Program-made: the position numbers and the translations under genes
The notes under the pieces: model-generated
What the model was told of the DNA's origin: nothing
The model's database searches: none
The model's input: the letters and a program-made list of their open reading frames with translations, nothing else
Source: Rhodospirillaceae bacterium
GTDB taxonomy: Bacteria; Pseudomonadota; Alphaproteobacteria; Rhodospirillales; UBA2165
Reading direction: 5' to 3'
NCBI GenBank assembly: GCA_018649725.1
Contig: JABIHH010000052.1
Location: 101,406-162,070, forward strand
Length of the DNA stretch: 60,665 nucleotides
Part shown: piece after piece, positions 34,231-42,468 of the stretch
How positions within the stretch are numbered: position 1 is the first letter of the stretch
Layout of the letters: every line of letters begins with the position of its first letter

Positions 34231-34560
34231 TAAATTCAGCCATGAAGTTCACGTGGCAAAGCCCACGCACAGGCCGAGTATTTCGACAAACGTATCGACT
34301 GTCTTTAACCCTGATCAAGCAAAGAGACGTTCTGCCAATCAGTCTTGATCACGTCTATTATTGGTGTTTGATTTCCTAGATTGGATAGAATTACCAATGT
34401 CCGCTTTGGGTAATTTTCGCTTTCAGTAGAATCCTCATTCCGGCCCCAGATTATTTTGGCCGGGATCCAGAATACTACATTCATATTCCATTCGGATTTA
34501 AACTGGGTTCCGGATTAAGTCCGGAATGACAGTGGAGGGAGGATGTGGGGTGATTGTGGT
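34231..34560. other. Intergenic region with palindromic repeats
   Basis: These 330 bp hold a left half of the GTCCGCTTTGGG palindrome (34399-34410) and a REP-type element (34461-34531). Nothing here is coding. The region lies downstream of the pgm gene and upstream of the DMT gene. Confidence 0.5.
34500..34531 (+). repeat. Alphaproteobacterial REP-like palindrome
   Basis: TTCCGGA (34508-34514), loop TTAAG, TCCGGAA (34520-34526), flanked by CTGGG and TGACAG. From general knowledge this TTCCGGATCAAGTCCGGAATGACA-like hairpin is a common repeat in alphaproteobacterial intergenic DNA, where copies are often paired head to head. An inverted partial copy, CCGGGATCCAGAAT, lies at about 34461-34474. 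It probably transposes or serves as a terminator or nuclease barrier; it ends the galU-ugd-pgm transcript region. Confidence 0.65.
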
Positions 34561-35964
34561 CTAATTAAAATCTGCAGGCGGTTCGATGTCGCTGGCCATA
34601 AGCTGTTCACGGACGGCATCTTTGAGGCGGCTGAGACCGGCTTCATCGGATGACTCGCAGCGAGCGACTAATACGGCTTGGGTGTTGGACGCGCGGAGCA
34701 GCCACCAGCCGTCTTTGGTTTCAACGCGGACGCCATCCATGTCATGCACTTTGATGTCAGGGGCATCAGCGAGACGAGCTTTGACTTCTTCGATCACTTT
34801 GAATTTACGATCTTCCGAGCACTCAAAGCGCAGTTCCGGGGTGTTCATAAATTTCGGCAGAGCGTTCTGCATGTCGGCGACGCTTTGGTCGGTATTGGCG
34901 AGAATACTCAGCAAGCGCACGGTGGTATAAATAGCATCGTCGTAGCCGAAATACTTATCAGCAAAGAAAATATGGCCGCTCATCTCACCGGCGAGCGGGG
35001 CCTGCATCTCGGCCATTTTGGATTTGATTAGGGAGTGCCCAGCGGCCCACATGACAGGGGTGCCGCCGGCTTTGGCGACTTCGTCAAAAAAGGCTTTGCT
35101 GGCTTTAACCTCGGTGATGATCGGCGCACCTGGATTGTCTTTCAGAACTTCGCGGGCCAGAACGATCATCAGTTGGTCACCCCACAACACGCGCCCCTCT
35201 GCATCGACAACGCCAATACGATCACCGTCTCCGTCAAAGCCAACGCCGAGATCGCAGCCTTTTTCGGCCACAAGTTCCTTGAGTTGAACAAGGTTCTTCT
35301 CAACCGTCGGATCAGGATGATGGGCCGGAAAAGTGCCGTCAATTTCTTCATTGATCAGGAAGTGCTGGCCTGGAAGACTTTTTACGAGCTCCGCAACAAC
35401 CTCTCCCGACGCGCCATTACCCGGGTCCCAGGCAACGCTCAACTCCGTGCCGGGCGCAAAGTCTTCCAATATACGTTCAATGTAGCGCGCAAAGACCGAA
35501 TGCTCCCTGAGAGCCCCCTCGCCTTCGGTGAAGTTCCCCTCAGCAACGCACGCGCCCAAGGCCTGAATGTCATCGCCAAAAAAGGAATGGCCGTCCAGCA
35601 CCATCTTAATGCCGTTATAGTCTGGTGGATTATGAGAGCCGGTGATCATCATGCCGCCATCGGTCTCAAGCTCATGGGTGGCGAAATACAGCATCGGCGT
35701 TGGGCCGCATCCGACATTAATGACATTGACGCCGGACGCCGTAAGACCGGCACAAAGGGCATCGGACAACTCAGGTGAGCTTAAACGACCATCATAACCA
35801 ACAGCGACAACAGGCGTTTTATCCGAATTGGAATGTTCTCGCACAACAGAGCCGAAGGCCCGGCCAATGGAGCGGTATTCGGCAGCGTTGAAGCTGTCAC
35901 CGATGATGCCGCGGATATCATATTCGCGTAAAATTGTCGGATCGAGTTGCCGAGTATCACCCAC
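34561..35964 (-). CDS. Phosphomannomutase/phosphoglucomutase
   Basis: A 467-residue alpha-D-phosphohexomutase. The catalytic phospho-serine loop is TGSHNPPDYNGIKM (Ser110), the magnesium loop is GFDGDGDRIGVVD, and the C-terminal phosphate-binding loop is RASNTQAVLVARCE. It interconverts glucose-1-P/glucose-6-P (or the mannose forms), feeding GalU. The start is GTG at 35964, overlapping the end of ugd by 8 bp. This is the last gene of the galU-ugd-pgm operon, a UDP-glucuronate supply route for envelope polysaccharide. Confidence 0.95.
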   Translation of the reverse strand: MGDTRQLDPTILREYDIRGIIGDSFNAAEYRSIGRAFGSVVREHSNSDKTPVVAVGYDGRLSSPELSDALCAGLTASGVNVINVGCGPTPMLYFATHELETDGGMMITGSHNPPDYNGIKMVLDGHSFFGDDIQALGACVAEGNFTEGEGALREHSVFARYIERILEDFAPGTELSVAWDPGNGASGEVVAELVKSLPGQHFLINEEIDGTFPAHHPDPTVEKNLVQLKELVAEKGCDLGVGFDGDGDRIGVVDAEGRVLWGDQLMIVLAREVLKDNPGAPIITEVKASKAFFDEVAKAGGTPVMWAAGHSLIKSKMAEMQAPLAGEMSGHIFFADKYFGYDDAIYTTVRLLSILANTDQSVADMQNALPKFMNTPELRFECSEDRKFKVIEEVKARLADAPDIKVHDMDGVRVETKDGWWLLRASNTQAVLVARCESSDEAGLSRLKDAVREQLMASDIEPPADFN

Positions 35965-37270
35965 CGTTTGCGCGCCCGATGCAGTAATAGTCGAAACCAG
36001 AGGCTGTCATTTCCGCTGGATTATAGATGTTTCTGAGATCAACCATCACCGGGCTCGCCATCAATTCCTTCATTCGTTCAAGATTGAGAGCACGGAATTC
36101 ATTCCACTCGGTGACAATCGCCACCACATCCGCACCTTCCAGCGCTTCATAAGCGCCATCGCACCAATTCACGCCATCGAGCATTTCCTTTGCCTCAGCC
36201 ATGCCTTCCGGATCATAAGCCCGCACCTCAGCGCCGCCTTCGATTAAAGCCGGTACAATGGCGAGGCTAGGTGAATCTCGCATATCATCGGTGTTGGGTT
36301 TAAAGGTCAGACCGAGCACAGCGACTTTTTTGCCTTTTAGATCACCGCCACAAGCCATGGCAATTTTCTCGGCCATCTGCCGTTTGCGCGTTTCATTTAC
36401 TTCAACGACGGTCTCGACAATCTTTATCGGGCTGCCGAAATCCTGTGCGGTGCGAACCAAAGCCAGCGTGTCCTTTGGAAAGCACGAGCCGCCATAGCCG
36501 GGACCTGCATGGAGAAACTTATTGCCAATGCGTCCATCAAGGCCAATGCCTTTAGCGACGTCCTGGACATCCGCGCCAACCTGCTCACAGAGATCAGCGA
36601 TCTCATTGATGAAGGTGATCTTGGTCGCGAGGAACGTATTGGCGGCATATTTAATCAGCTCAGCTGTTCGGCGTGCGGTAAACAGGATCGGTGTTTCGAT
36701 CAGGAAGAGCGGACGGTAAATATTGCGCATAACTTCTTGGGCTTTTTCACCCGTCGCGCCAATCACCACCCGGTCGGGCCGCATGAAATCACTGATTGCC
36801 GAGCCTTCCCGTAAAAACTCTGGGTTAGAGACCACGGCAAATTCATCAGCCCCCCGAATTTCGCCAACGATCTTCTCAACCTCATCACCCGTACCTACCG
36901 GCACCGTCGATTTGGTCACGATCACCGTATAGCCATCCATAACTTCCGCCACTTCGCGCGCTGCATCATAGACGTAAGTAAGGTCCGCATGACCATCGCC
37001 CCGGCGGCTCGGTGTGCCGACGGCGATAAAAACCGCATCAGCCCCTTTGACGGCAGCAGCTAAATCCGTGGTGAAGGAAAGCCTACCTGCCGCGACATTC
37101 TTTTCAACAAGGTTGTCGAGTTCCGGCTCATAAATCGGAATCTCACCGTTGTTCAAGCGATCGATCTTGCTGGTATCTTTGTCGACACAAACAACATCAA
37201 CACCAAATTCAGAAAAACAGGCACCGGATACCAGACCAACATAGCCCGTCCCGATCATCGCAATACGCAT
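35957..37270 (-). CDS. ugd: UDP-glucose 6-dehydrogenase
   Basis: A 437-residue enzyme that oxidises UDP-glucose twice with NAD to UDP-glucuronate. Features are the Rossmann start MRIAMIGTGYVGLVSG, the catalytic Cys263 in YGGSCFPKDTLAL, and the C-terminal UDP-binding domain with LGLTFKPNTDDMRDSPS. The length is typical. It lies between galU (17 bp upstream) and pgm (overlapping), so flux from glucose-1-P to UDP-glucuronate is co-ordinated. The product is used in capsule, exopolysaccharide or lipid A modification. Confidence 0.97.
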   Translation of the reverse strand: MRIAMIGTGYVGLVSGACFSEFGVDVVCVDKDTSKIDRLNNGEIPIYEPELDNLVEKNVAAGRLSFTTDLAAAVKGADAVFIAVGTPSRRGDGHADLTYVYDAAREVAEVMDGYTVIVTKSTVPVGTGDEVEKIVGEIRGADEFAVVSNPEFLREGSAISDFMRPDRVVIGATGEKAQEVMRNIYRPLFLIETPILFTARRTAELIKYAANTFLATKITFINEIADLCEQVGADVQDVAKGIGLDGRIGNKFLHAGPGYGGSCFPKDTLALVRTAQDFGSPIKIVETVVEVNETRKRQMAEKIAMACGGDLKGKKVAVLGLTFKPNTDDMRDSPSLAIVPALIEGGAEVRAYDPEGMAEAKEMLDGVNWCDGAYEALEGADVVAIVTEWNEFRALNLERMKELMASPVMVDLRNIYNPAEMTASGFDYYCIGRANGG

Positions 37271-37287
37271 AAATAATTTCCTACAAT

Positions 37288-38157
37288 CTAACTATATTTC
37301 TTGAGCATTTCCTGCACGCCTGCCTGCATATCTTCGCGGTCGAGGCTAAAGGCCAAATTTGCTTCGATGAAGCCCAACCGGCTTCCACAGTCGTAGCGAT
37401 CACCTTCAAACCGAAGCCCGTGAAACGGCACATCACCGATTGTGTGGGCCATGGCATCAGTTAATTGAATTTCGCCACCGGCGCCCTTTTCCTGGCGGTC
37501 TAATTGTTCAAAGACCTCGGGCTGCAAAATATAGCGGCCGATGATCGAGAGCGTCGATGGCGCATCTGCGGGCTTTGGCTTCTCCACCAAGCCCTGCGCG
37601 CTGGCCAATTTACCGTCGTCATCAACAACATCCAGAATGCCATAACGATCTGTTTGATCTTTGGGCACATCTTCAACCGCCACCAGATTGCCGCCAATTT
37701 CCTGATAGGTATCGACCATCTGTTTGAGGCAGCCAGGCTTGGCCAAGATTAAATCATCGGCCAGCAACACGGCAAACGGCTCATCGTGGATGTGATAACG
37801 CGCGCACCAGACCGCATGGCCGAGACCGAGCGGTTTTTGCTGGCGGGTATAAGACACCTGCCCGGCTTCGGGGATAATTTCTCGGATGGTTTCCAGAATT
37901 TCATCCTTGCCGCGATCTTCGAGCGATTGCTCAAGCTCGTAGCTGTGGTCAAAATGATCTTCGATGGCAGATTTAGCTCGGCCGGTAACAAAAATAAACT
38001 CTTCAATACCGGCTTCGCGCGCTTCATCAACCGCATATTGGATTAAGGGCTTATCAACAACCGTCAGCATTTCCTTAGGCATCGCCTTGGTCGCCGGCAG
38101 GAAACGTGTTCCTTGGCCAGCAACGGGAAATACAGCTTTTCTAACGGGTTTGATCAT
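37288..38157 (-). CDS. galU: UTP-glucose-1-phosphate uridylyltransferase
   Basis: A 289-residue nucleotidyltransferase making UDP-glucose from UTP and glucose-1-P. The N-terminal motif AVFPVAGQGTRFLPATKAMPKEML binds the nucleotide, followed by VLLADDLI and the VEKPKPADAPSTLSIIGRYIL block. The start ATG 38157 has AAGGT upstream (TTG 38160 precedes it directly). First gene in the operon with ugd and pgm. Confidence 0.97.
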   Translation of the reverse strand: MIKPVRKAVFPVAGQGTRFLPATKAMPKEMLTVVDKPLIQYAVDEAREAGIEEFIFVTGRAKSAIEDHFDHSYELEQSLEDRGKDEILETIREIIPEAGQVSYTRQQKPLGLGHAVWCARYHIHDEPFAVLLADDLILAKPGCLKQMVDTYQEIGGNLVAVEDVPKDQTDRYGILDVVDDDGKLASAQGLVEKPKPADAPSTLSIIGRYILQPEVFEQLDRQEKGAGGEIQLTDAMAHTIGDVPFHGLRFEGDRYDCGSRLGFIEANLAFSLDREDMQAGVQEMLKKYS

Positions 38158-38316
38158 CAATTATTACCTTGGTCTTACCTCGGGCCTACTATTGCACCGG
38201 TTAAATGCCCAATCATACGATAATTTTGGGACTTTATTGCCACAAGCTAACTCTCGCCGCAAGTCGAACCTAAGGGTATCTCGTTGAAATAGTGTAAAGA
38301 ATCAGGGTTACTGCAG

Positions 38317-39798
38317 CTATTTTTGGCGATTTTTGATAATAAGTTCGTCGCGCCATTGAATAACCTGCCGTTGCGCTTCGGGACACAGCTTTAAATAGCC
38401 AGATCCCTTCATTATATCGGGCGAGCCGCCGATAGCCTTTACCGCAACAATTTCGTTCCTGGTCGCCTCACATTCGAAAGCGATATCTTGGATTCGCCCC
38501 GTCTTGGTTTTGATGCCGCGATACCATCGATTGGCATAATCCATGTTGGTCTCAATTTTCTGGCTGATCGACGCTGATTTTGCCGGATCTTCGCCCGTCG
38601 ATTCCAAACGGGCCAAGACCGCTTTGAGCTTCTGCGCTTCGCGGTACCCCTTGAAAGCCTTTTGGTCCTGCACCGCATGGGTGCCCTCATGGATAAAGGT
38701 TTGGAGAAAAAACAGCGGCGATGAAAATAGCACTTTGCGCCGGACAAACATCATCCGATGCCCTTCTGAGCTTAGCGACTTGATATAGAACGCGCCTTTC
38801 GAATCGATCGTGCCGGAGCGAATGTAGTGTTTCGACGCCGGGTTATAGTGAATTTCATCGATGATGTCGAAATAGGGCCTGAGAGATTTGGGCAAGCGCT
38901 TAACCATGGCGAAGGCCTGGCGCATCACTTTAAAATAATTGCCGTTGCGAATATCCGGATAAACAGAGCCATAGACTTTCTTACCATCGATCACCCGCAT
39001 CAAGGGATCCCTGAATTTCGAATCCGGCAGTTGGTCATAGACCCGCCGCTTGGCCATGTGCACAATCGCCTTGGCGAAATAGTCCGGCGCTTGATCGGAG
39101 AAATTGCTCACCGAAATTTTGAGCACGTTCAGGTTTTTATTTTTAACGCGCTGAGCGGGCTTCCAGCCGACATAGCGGTCGTAGCGCGAGCCATTATAAA
39201 AATCGAACTGATCGATTGCTGACAAATAGATTTTATTGGCGCTATTTTGTTTCAGTGCCGTCTCCAGGATCTCTGGTAACCGCTCGTCGATGAGCTGGAC
39301 ATTCTCGGGCGTAAGACGCTTACCCTTTGATACATGATAGGCCAATTTAGTGGTGTGCGGACTATCCTTCGCCCGCCCTTTTTCGCAAATGACTGAGCGT
39401 GCCTGCCAGGCGGTCAATTCGGCCTGGAGAGCGCTGCGCTGCACCGGTGATAATTTGACACGTAAATCACTCGAGAGCCGCCGGGCGGCAATATCACCAC
39501 TGCGAAAAGCCAGCTCCGCCCACAGCGCCGCTTTGCCGGGTAATTTTTCAAGCCCGATCCCGGCGGCATACATCTTGGCAATTTGGCGTTGGGCCGGACC
39601 GAGACCGGCTTCGGCTAAGGGCACCCAACGCACCAGCGCCCGATTGTAATTCTTGGCGGTGAAATGGCGGAGACCGGTTTGATAATTGCTAACGATATCC
39701 TGCAATTTACACGGAGCGGCCTGCACCGGTGTCAGACCACCAAGCATAATCACCCCAGCCACCAAACCTCCGACCTTAAGAATAGTTTTCATCCACAT
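38317..39798 (-). CDS. Exported Sel1-like protein with HExxH metallopeptidase motif
   Basis: A 493-residue protein. It has a Sec signal peptide (about 3-28, ending PVQAA), then Sel1/TPR-like repeats (about 40-110, with AKNYNRALVRWVPLAEAGLGPAQRQIAKMYAAG). A long domain contains HEGTH (His370-His374) in LQTFIHEGTHAVQDQ, a typical zinc HExxH motif with Glu next to the first His. The third zinc ligand is not certain. The start is ATG 39798, immediately after the J-protein stop, so the two genes are translationally coupled. The role is unknown; it may be a periplasmic peptidase linked to the VWA/J genes upstream. Confidence 0.75.
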   Translation of the reverse strand: MWMKTILKVGGLVAGVIMLGGLTPVQAAPCKLQDIVSNYQTGLRHFTAKNYNRALVRWVPLAEAGLGPAQRQIAKMYAAGIGLEKLPGKAALWAELAFRSGDIAARRLSSDLRVKLSPVQRSALQAELTAWQARSVICEKGRAKDSPHTTKLAYHVSKGKRLTPENVQLIDERLPEILETALKQNSANKIYLSAIDQFDFYNGSRYDRYVGWKPAQRVKNKNLNVLKISVSNFSDQAPDYFAKAIVHMAKRRVYDQLPDSKFRDPLMRVIDGKKVYGSVYPDIRNGNYFKVMRQAFAMVKRLPKSLRPYFDIIDEIHYNPASKHYIRSGTIDSKGAFYIKSLSSEGHRMMFVRRKVLFSSPLFFLQTFIHEGTHAVQDQKAFKGYREAQKLKAVLARLESTGEDPAKSASISQKIETNMDYANRWYRGIKTKTGRIQDIAFECEATRNEIVAVKAIGGSPDIMKGSGYLKLCPEAQRQVIQWRDELIIKNRQK

Positions 39799-39799
39799 A

Positions 39800-40516
39800 C
39801 TATGAGCCCAGCAAAAAGTCTTTCGCCTGATTAATTTGGGTTGCCAAGAAAGTCGAGCCACCGTGATCAGGATGATTTTTATTCATCAGGCGATGATGAG
39901 CTTCCTTTATTTCTTCATCGCTGGCTCCAGGCTCCAGCCCCAAAATCTCATAAGCCTGCTCCGCCGTCATAGAACCATTTCCAGAGCTGCCAGTTTCATG
40001 GCTGCCAGCTCTCTCTCGCCACTCATCACCGTGATAACGATCCAAATAAGCTGTTAGGACCTGGACAGATTGCTCATCAGCGCGCGCCTCAACCAACAGG
40101 CTCAGCAACTCATCCAGTGATAAACTACGGAGCGTCTTGCCGGTAAAGCTACCTTGGATCACCTCACCGTTCATTTCACCCGATTGATGATCGAGATACA
40201 TTTTCAAAAATTTAGTTTCGATTTCAGATCCCTGCCCAGCAGGGCCGCCGCCAGCACTGCTTGCCATGCGCGACCAATTTTTTGCCGTCCGGGCAACAGC
40301 CCTGGCCCGCATGATCCAGGGCAAAAGCACCGGCACTGCCCAAAGCGCCCATAGCTTTGGCCCGGCGATCAGGAAAAAAAGCACGATGGAGACGGCCAGG
40401 ACAATCGCTGACCATTTAAACACTTTTACCAAAGTCGAAGGGGGTGCGTTTACATACCAACGGGCGACCAATAACGCGCCAATGAGAAGTGCTACACCAA
40501 GAATAAAATAAGGCAT
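39800..40516 (-). CDS. Membrane J-domain protein, Pam18/Tim14-like
   Basis: A 238-residue protein. Two N-terminal membrane helices (about 3-20 and 32-70) are followed by a cytoplasmic linker and a C-terminal J domain (about 185-238) with helix II SDEEIKEAHHRLMNKNHPDHGGS and the HPD motif (215-217) intact. J domains stimulate Hsp70 (DnaK). A C-terminal J domain after membrane helices is the layout of mitochondrial Pam18 and its alphaproteobacterial relatives. It lies between the VWA gene (18 bp) and the HExxH gene (1 bp). Confidence 0.85.
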   Translation of the reverse strand: MPYFILGVALLIGALLVARWYVNAPPSTLVKVFKWSAIVLAVSIVLFFLIAGPKLWALWAVPVLLPWIMRARAVARTAKNWSRMASSAGGGPAGQGSEIETKFLKMYLDHQSGEMNGEVIQGSFTGKTLRSLSLDELLSLLVEARADEQSVQVLTAYLDRYHGDEWRERAGSHETGSSGNGSMTAEQAYEILGLEPGASDEEIKEAHHRLMNKNHPDHGGSTFLATQINQAKDFLLGS

Positions 40517-40534
40517 GATTTACTTTACTCTATT

Positions 40535-41245
40535 CTAACCGGGTTTTGAAACTTGGTTTGAGATTTGCCGGACGGCCCCGCCTTCTTTTTTCGCCATATC
40601 AGCGAGCGCCAACCTGCCACCAGCGACAAACACCGCGACAGCACGCAACAATTCCCGCAAGGTTTGAGCGCTGGTCGAATCCAACCGACAATAGGCGCCA
40701 TTAGACAATTTGGCGATTTGCTTAAAAGCGTACTCGGCGATTGGGTCTTCGCCTTCTTGGAAGACAAAAGCCGGCACACCCAGTAAGCCGAGCTCTCCGG
40801 CCAATGCGCCCAGGGCATCGACATCCTCTTCGACACAATCGCCAATAAAAATTAACGCATCAACGGATTGTTTTTTGGTTTCATTTAAGGCGTGGCGCAG
40901 GACTTTTTTAATTTGGGTCTCGCCGGCCATACAATGTACCGCCGTCATCAGACGCAATAGATCATCTGATGCACTGGCCCAGGAACTTGCCCGGAACTCA
41001 CCAAACCCGCGATAATACGCGAGCTGAATTTCGAGGCCGCCAAGCGTGGTTGTCTCGTGGAACATCTCACCCTGTAAATGACAGGCGCGATCCCAGCTTG
41101 GCTCCCGGCTCGCCGTCGCATCCATGGCGAAGATCAGCCGCCCCTTTTCCCGTGATGATTTGCGCACCGGCGTTGCCGCCACTTTCGTTAAGAAAGCCTG
41201 CACATCAGCATCGGAAGTTTTGGTCGGCAGCTTATCGTCGCTCAT
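40535..41245 (-). CDS. VWA-domain protein
   Basis: A 236-residue cytosolic protein with a von Willebrand A fold. The metal-site motif is DATAS (Asp42, Thr44, Ser46), a variant of DxSxS, with a conserved ALIFIGDCVEEDVDAL block for the later strand. VWA proteins mediate protein contacts, often with AAA or chaperone partners. It heads an operon with the membrane J protein and the HExxH protein. Its function is unknown. Confidence 0.8.
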   Translation of the reverse strand: MSDDKLPTKTSDADVQAFLTKVAATPVRKSSREKGRLIFAMDATASREPSWDRACHLQGEMFHETTTLGGLEIQLAYYRGFGEFRASSWASASDDLLRLMTAVHCMAGETQIKKVLRHALNETKKQSVDALIFIGDCVEEDVDALGALAGELGLLGVPAFVFQEGEDPIAEYAFKQIAKLSNGAYCRLDSTSAQTLRELLRAVAVFVAGGRLALADMAKKEGGAVRQISNQVSKPG

Positions 41246-41262
41246 TACATACTCAAAAAATA

Positions 41263-41294
41263 AACCGAGGCAGGAGTTTAACCCTGCCTCGGTT
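41263..41294 (-). terminator. Rho-independent terminator of the DUF3179 gene
   Basis: AACCGAGGCAGG (41263-41274) and CCTGCCTCGGTT (41283-41294) form a perfect 12-bp stem with an 8-nt loop. On the minus strand it is followed by TTATTTTTTG. It separates the DUF3179 gene from the VWA operon, so those operons are transcribed independently and the VWA promoter must lie within about 41246-41262 or in the hairpin itself, or depend on read-through. Confidence 0.9.
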
Positions 41295-41328
41295 CGAAAA
41301 CAACAACCTCGCTTGCTTTGGAGAGCTT

Positions 41329-42342
41329 CTATCGCGTGTGATGGAGTTTTCCTTTTGGTTTAAACGCATGGAACGTGAAGGCGAAAGTGACATCATGCAC
41401 AGCATCCACCAATCCATTTTTAGTTTTTCGTTGGACAATGACATTGCCGACATCTTTGCCTTTTGAGATATCGCGCGTATCGAGGGCTGAGTTTTGACCC
41501 GCTTCCCAGGTCAAAACCAAATCCTTAACCTCGATACGTTTTTGCTTGCGCAGCAAGGCAATACTCCAGGCTTCATCACCGACCGCGACAACCCGCATCA
41601 AAGGTGGGATGCCGTTTGGTAAGGGACCGCGATAGAGAAACGGCTGAGCAGAACTGTCATAGCCGCCATAAGGGTTGCCGCCGAAGCCCATGCTCGGGAA
41701 GGCTGCCAGTAAGACCTTACCTTTCGGATGCGCCTTTTTATATCGCCCCCAGGCCTCAATCCGAGACGGTAACATCTTTAGCCTCTTGCCGGTCATTGAG
41801 CCGACAATGCCTTCGCCTAAGAATTGCTGCCACCAGCTCTCGGTTTGGCGGTCATACATGACGAGATCGGAGTTCCGCAATTTGCCGGTCGTGCCGAAAT
41901 CCAGAACTTTGCCGTCGAGCCTCGCATCAAACACAATCGCTGCATTGCAAAGCGGGCAATAGGTAACGGCAACAGGCACACCGCCAACCCGGTCATTGAC
42001 GATCTCGTGGCGCATCAGGATGCCAAGGGGATAGGCTTTGGACTCGCCGTTCAGCGTGAAACTGATAACAGGAACCGTCGGTGCCAGACCTTTGACTTTG
42101 CTGACATCGGTAAATTTGGGATTGTCGATCGGAGGAATACCGTCTTTTGGCGGACCGCCCGACATAATCTCGCCATACTCAACCGACTTATTTTTGAAGT
42201 CCGTCCTAGGCCATTCAAATTTCCAAAAAGAAGGATTGGCCATAACACTGCCGGAGCCGACCAAAAACACAATACCCGCCACGAGACCCAGTACGAGCGT
42301 CCGGCGAGCGCCAAAATATTTTCTCACAAGTTTTTTCATCAT
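41329..42342 (-). CDS. DUF3179 domain protein
   Basis: A 337-residue protein with a membrane anchor or signal (about 12-35, LVLGLVAGIVFLVGSGS). The conserved block GVPVAVTYCPLCNAAIVFDARLDGKVLDFGTTGKLRNSDLVMYDRQTESWWQQFLGEGI, read in segments, identifies DUF3179; it has Cys residues (CPLC) that may bind metal. Function of the family is unknown, although it is very widespread. Start ATG at 42342 or 42339 (adjacent Mets). A strong terminator follows. Confidence 0.92.
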   Translation of the reverse strand: MMKKLVRKYFGARRTLVLGLVAGIVFLVGSGSVMANPSFWKFEWPRTDFKNKSVEYGEIMSGGPPKDGIPPIDNPKFTDVSKVKGLAPTVPVISFTLNGESKAYPLGILMRHEIVNDRVGGVPVAVTYCPLCNAAIVFDARLDGKVLDFGTTGKLRNSDLVMYDRQTESWWQQFLGEGIVGSMTGKRLKMLPSRIEAWGRYKKAHPKGKVLLAAFPSMGFGGNPYGGYDSSAQPFLYRGPLPNGIPPLMRVVAVGDEAWSIALLRKQKRIEVKDLVLTWEAGQNSALDTRDISKGKDVGNVIVQRKTKNGLVDAVHDVTFAFTFHAFKPKGKLHHTR

Positions 42343-42468
42343 AGGGTAAAGGTGGCATCGCCGTTGATGAGGCGCAAATCACGTCGGTTCACATCTAGGT
42401 TACATAATGTGGAATACGAAGCTTAAAAAACCTTTTTTTCTGCTGCGATCTGCTCTATTGAAAATGCC

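Noticed and set aside
35035-35778. 247-codon frame antisense to the phosphohexomutase gene
   Set aside because: It lies fully within a confident gene on the other strand and is a codon-bias shadow; no domain visible.
41824-42426. 200-codon frame antisense to DUF3179
   Set aside because: Overlaps a confident gene and has no recognisable domain or start signal.
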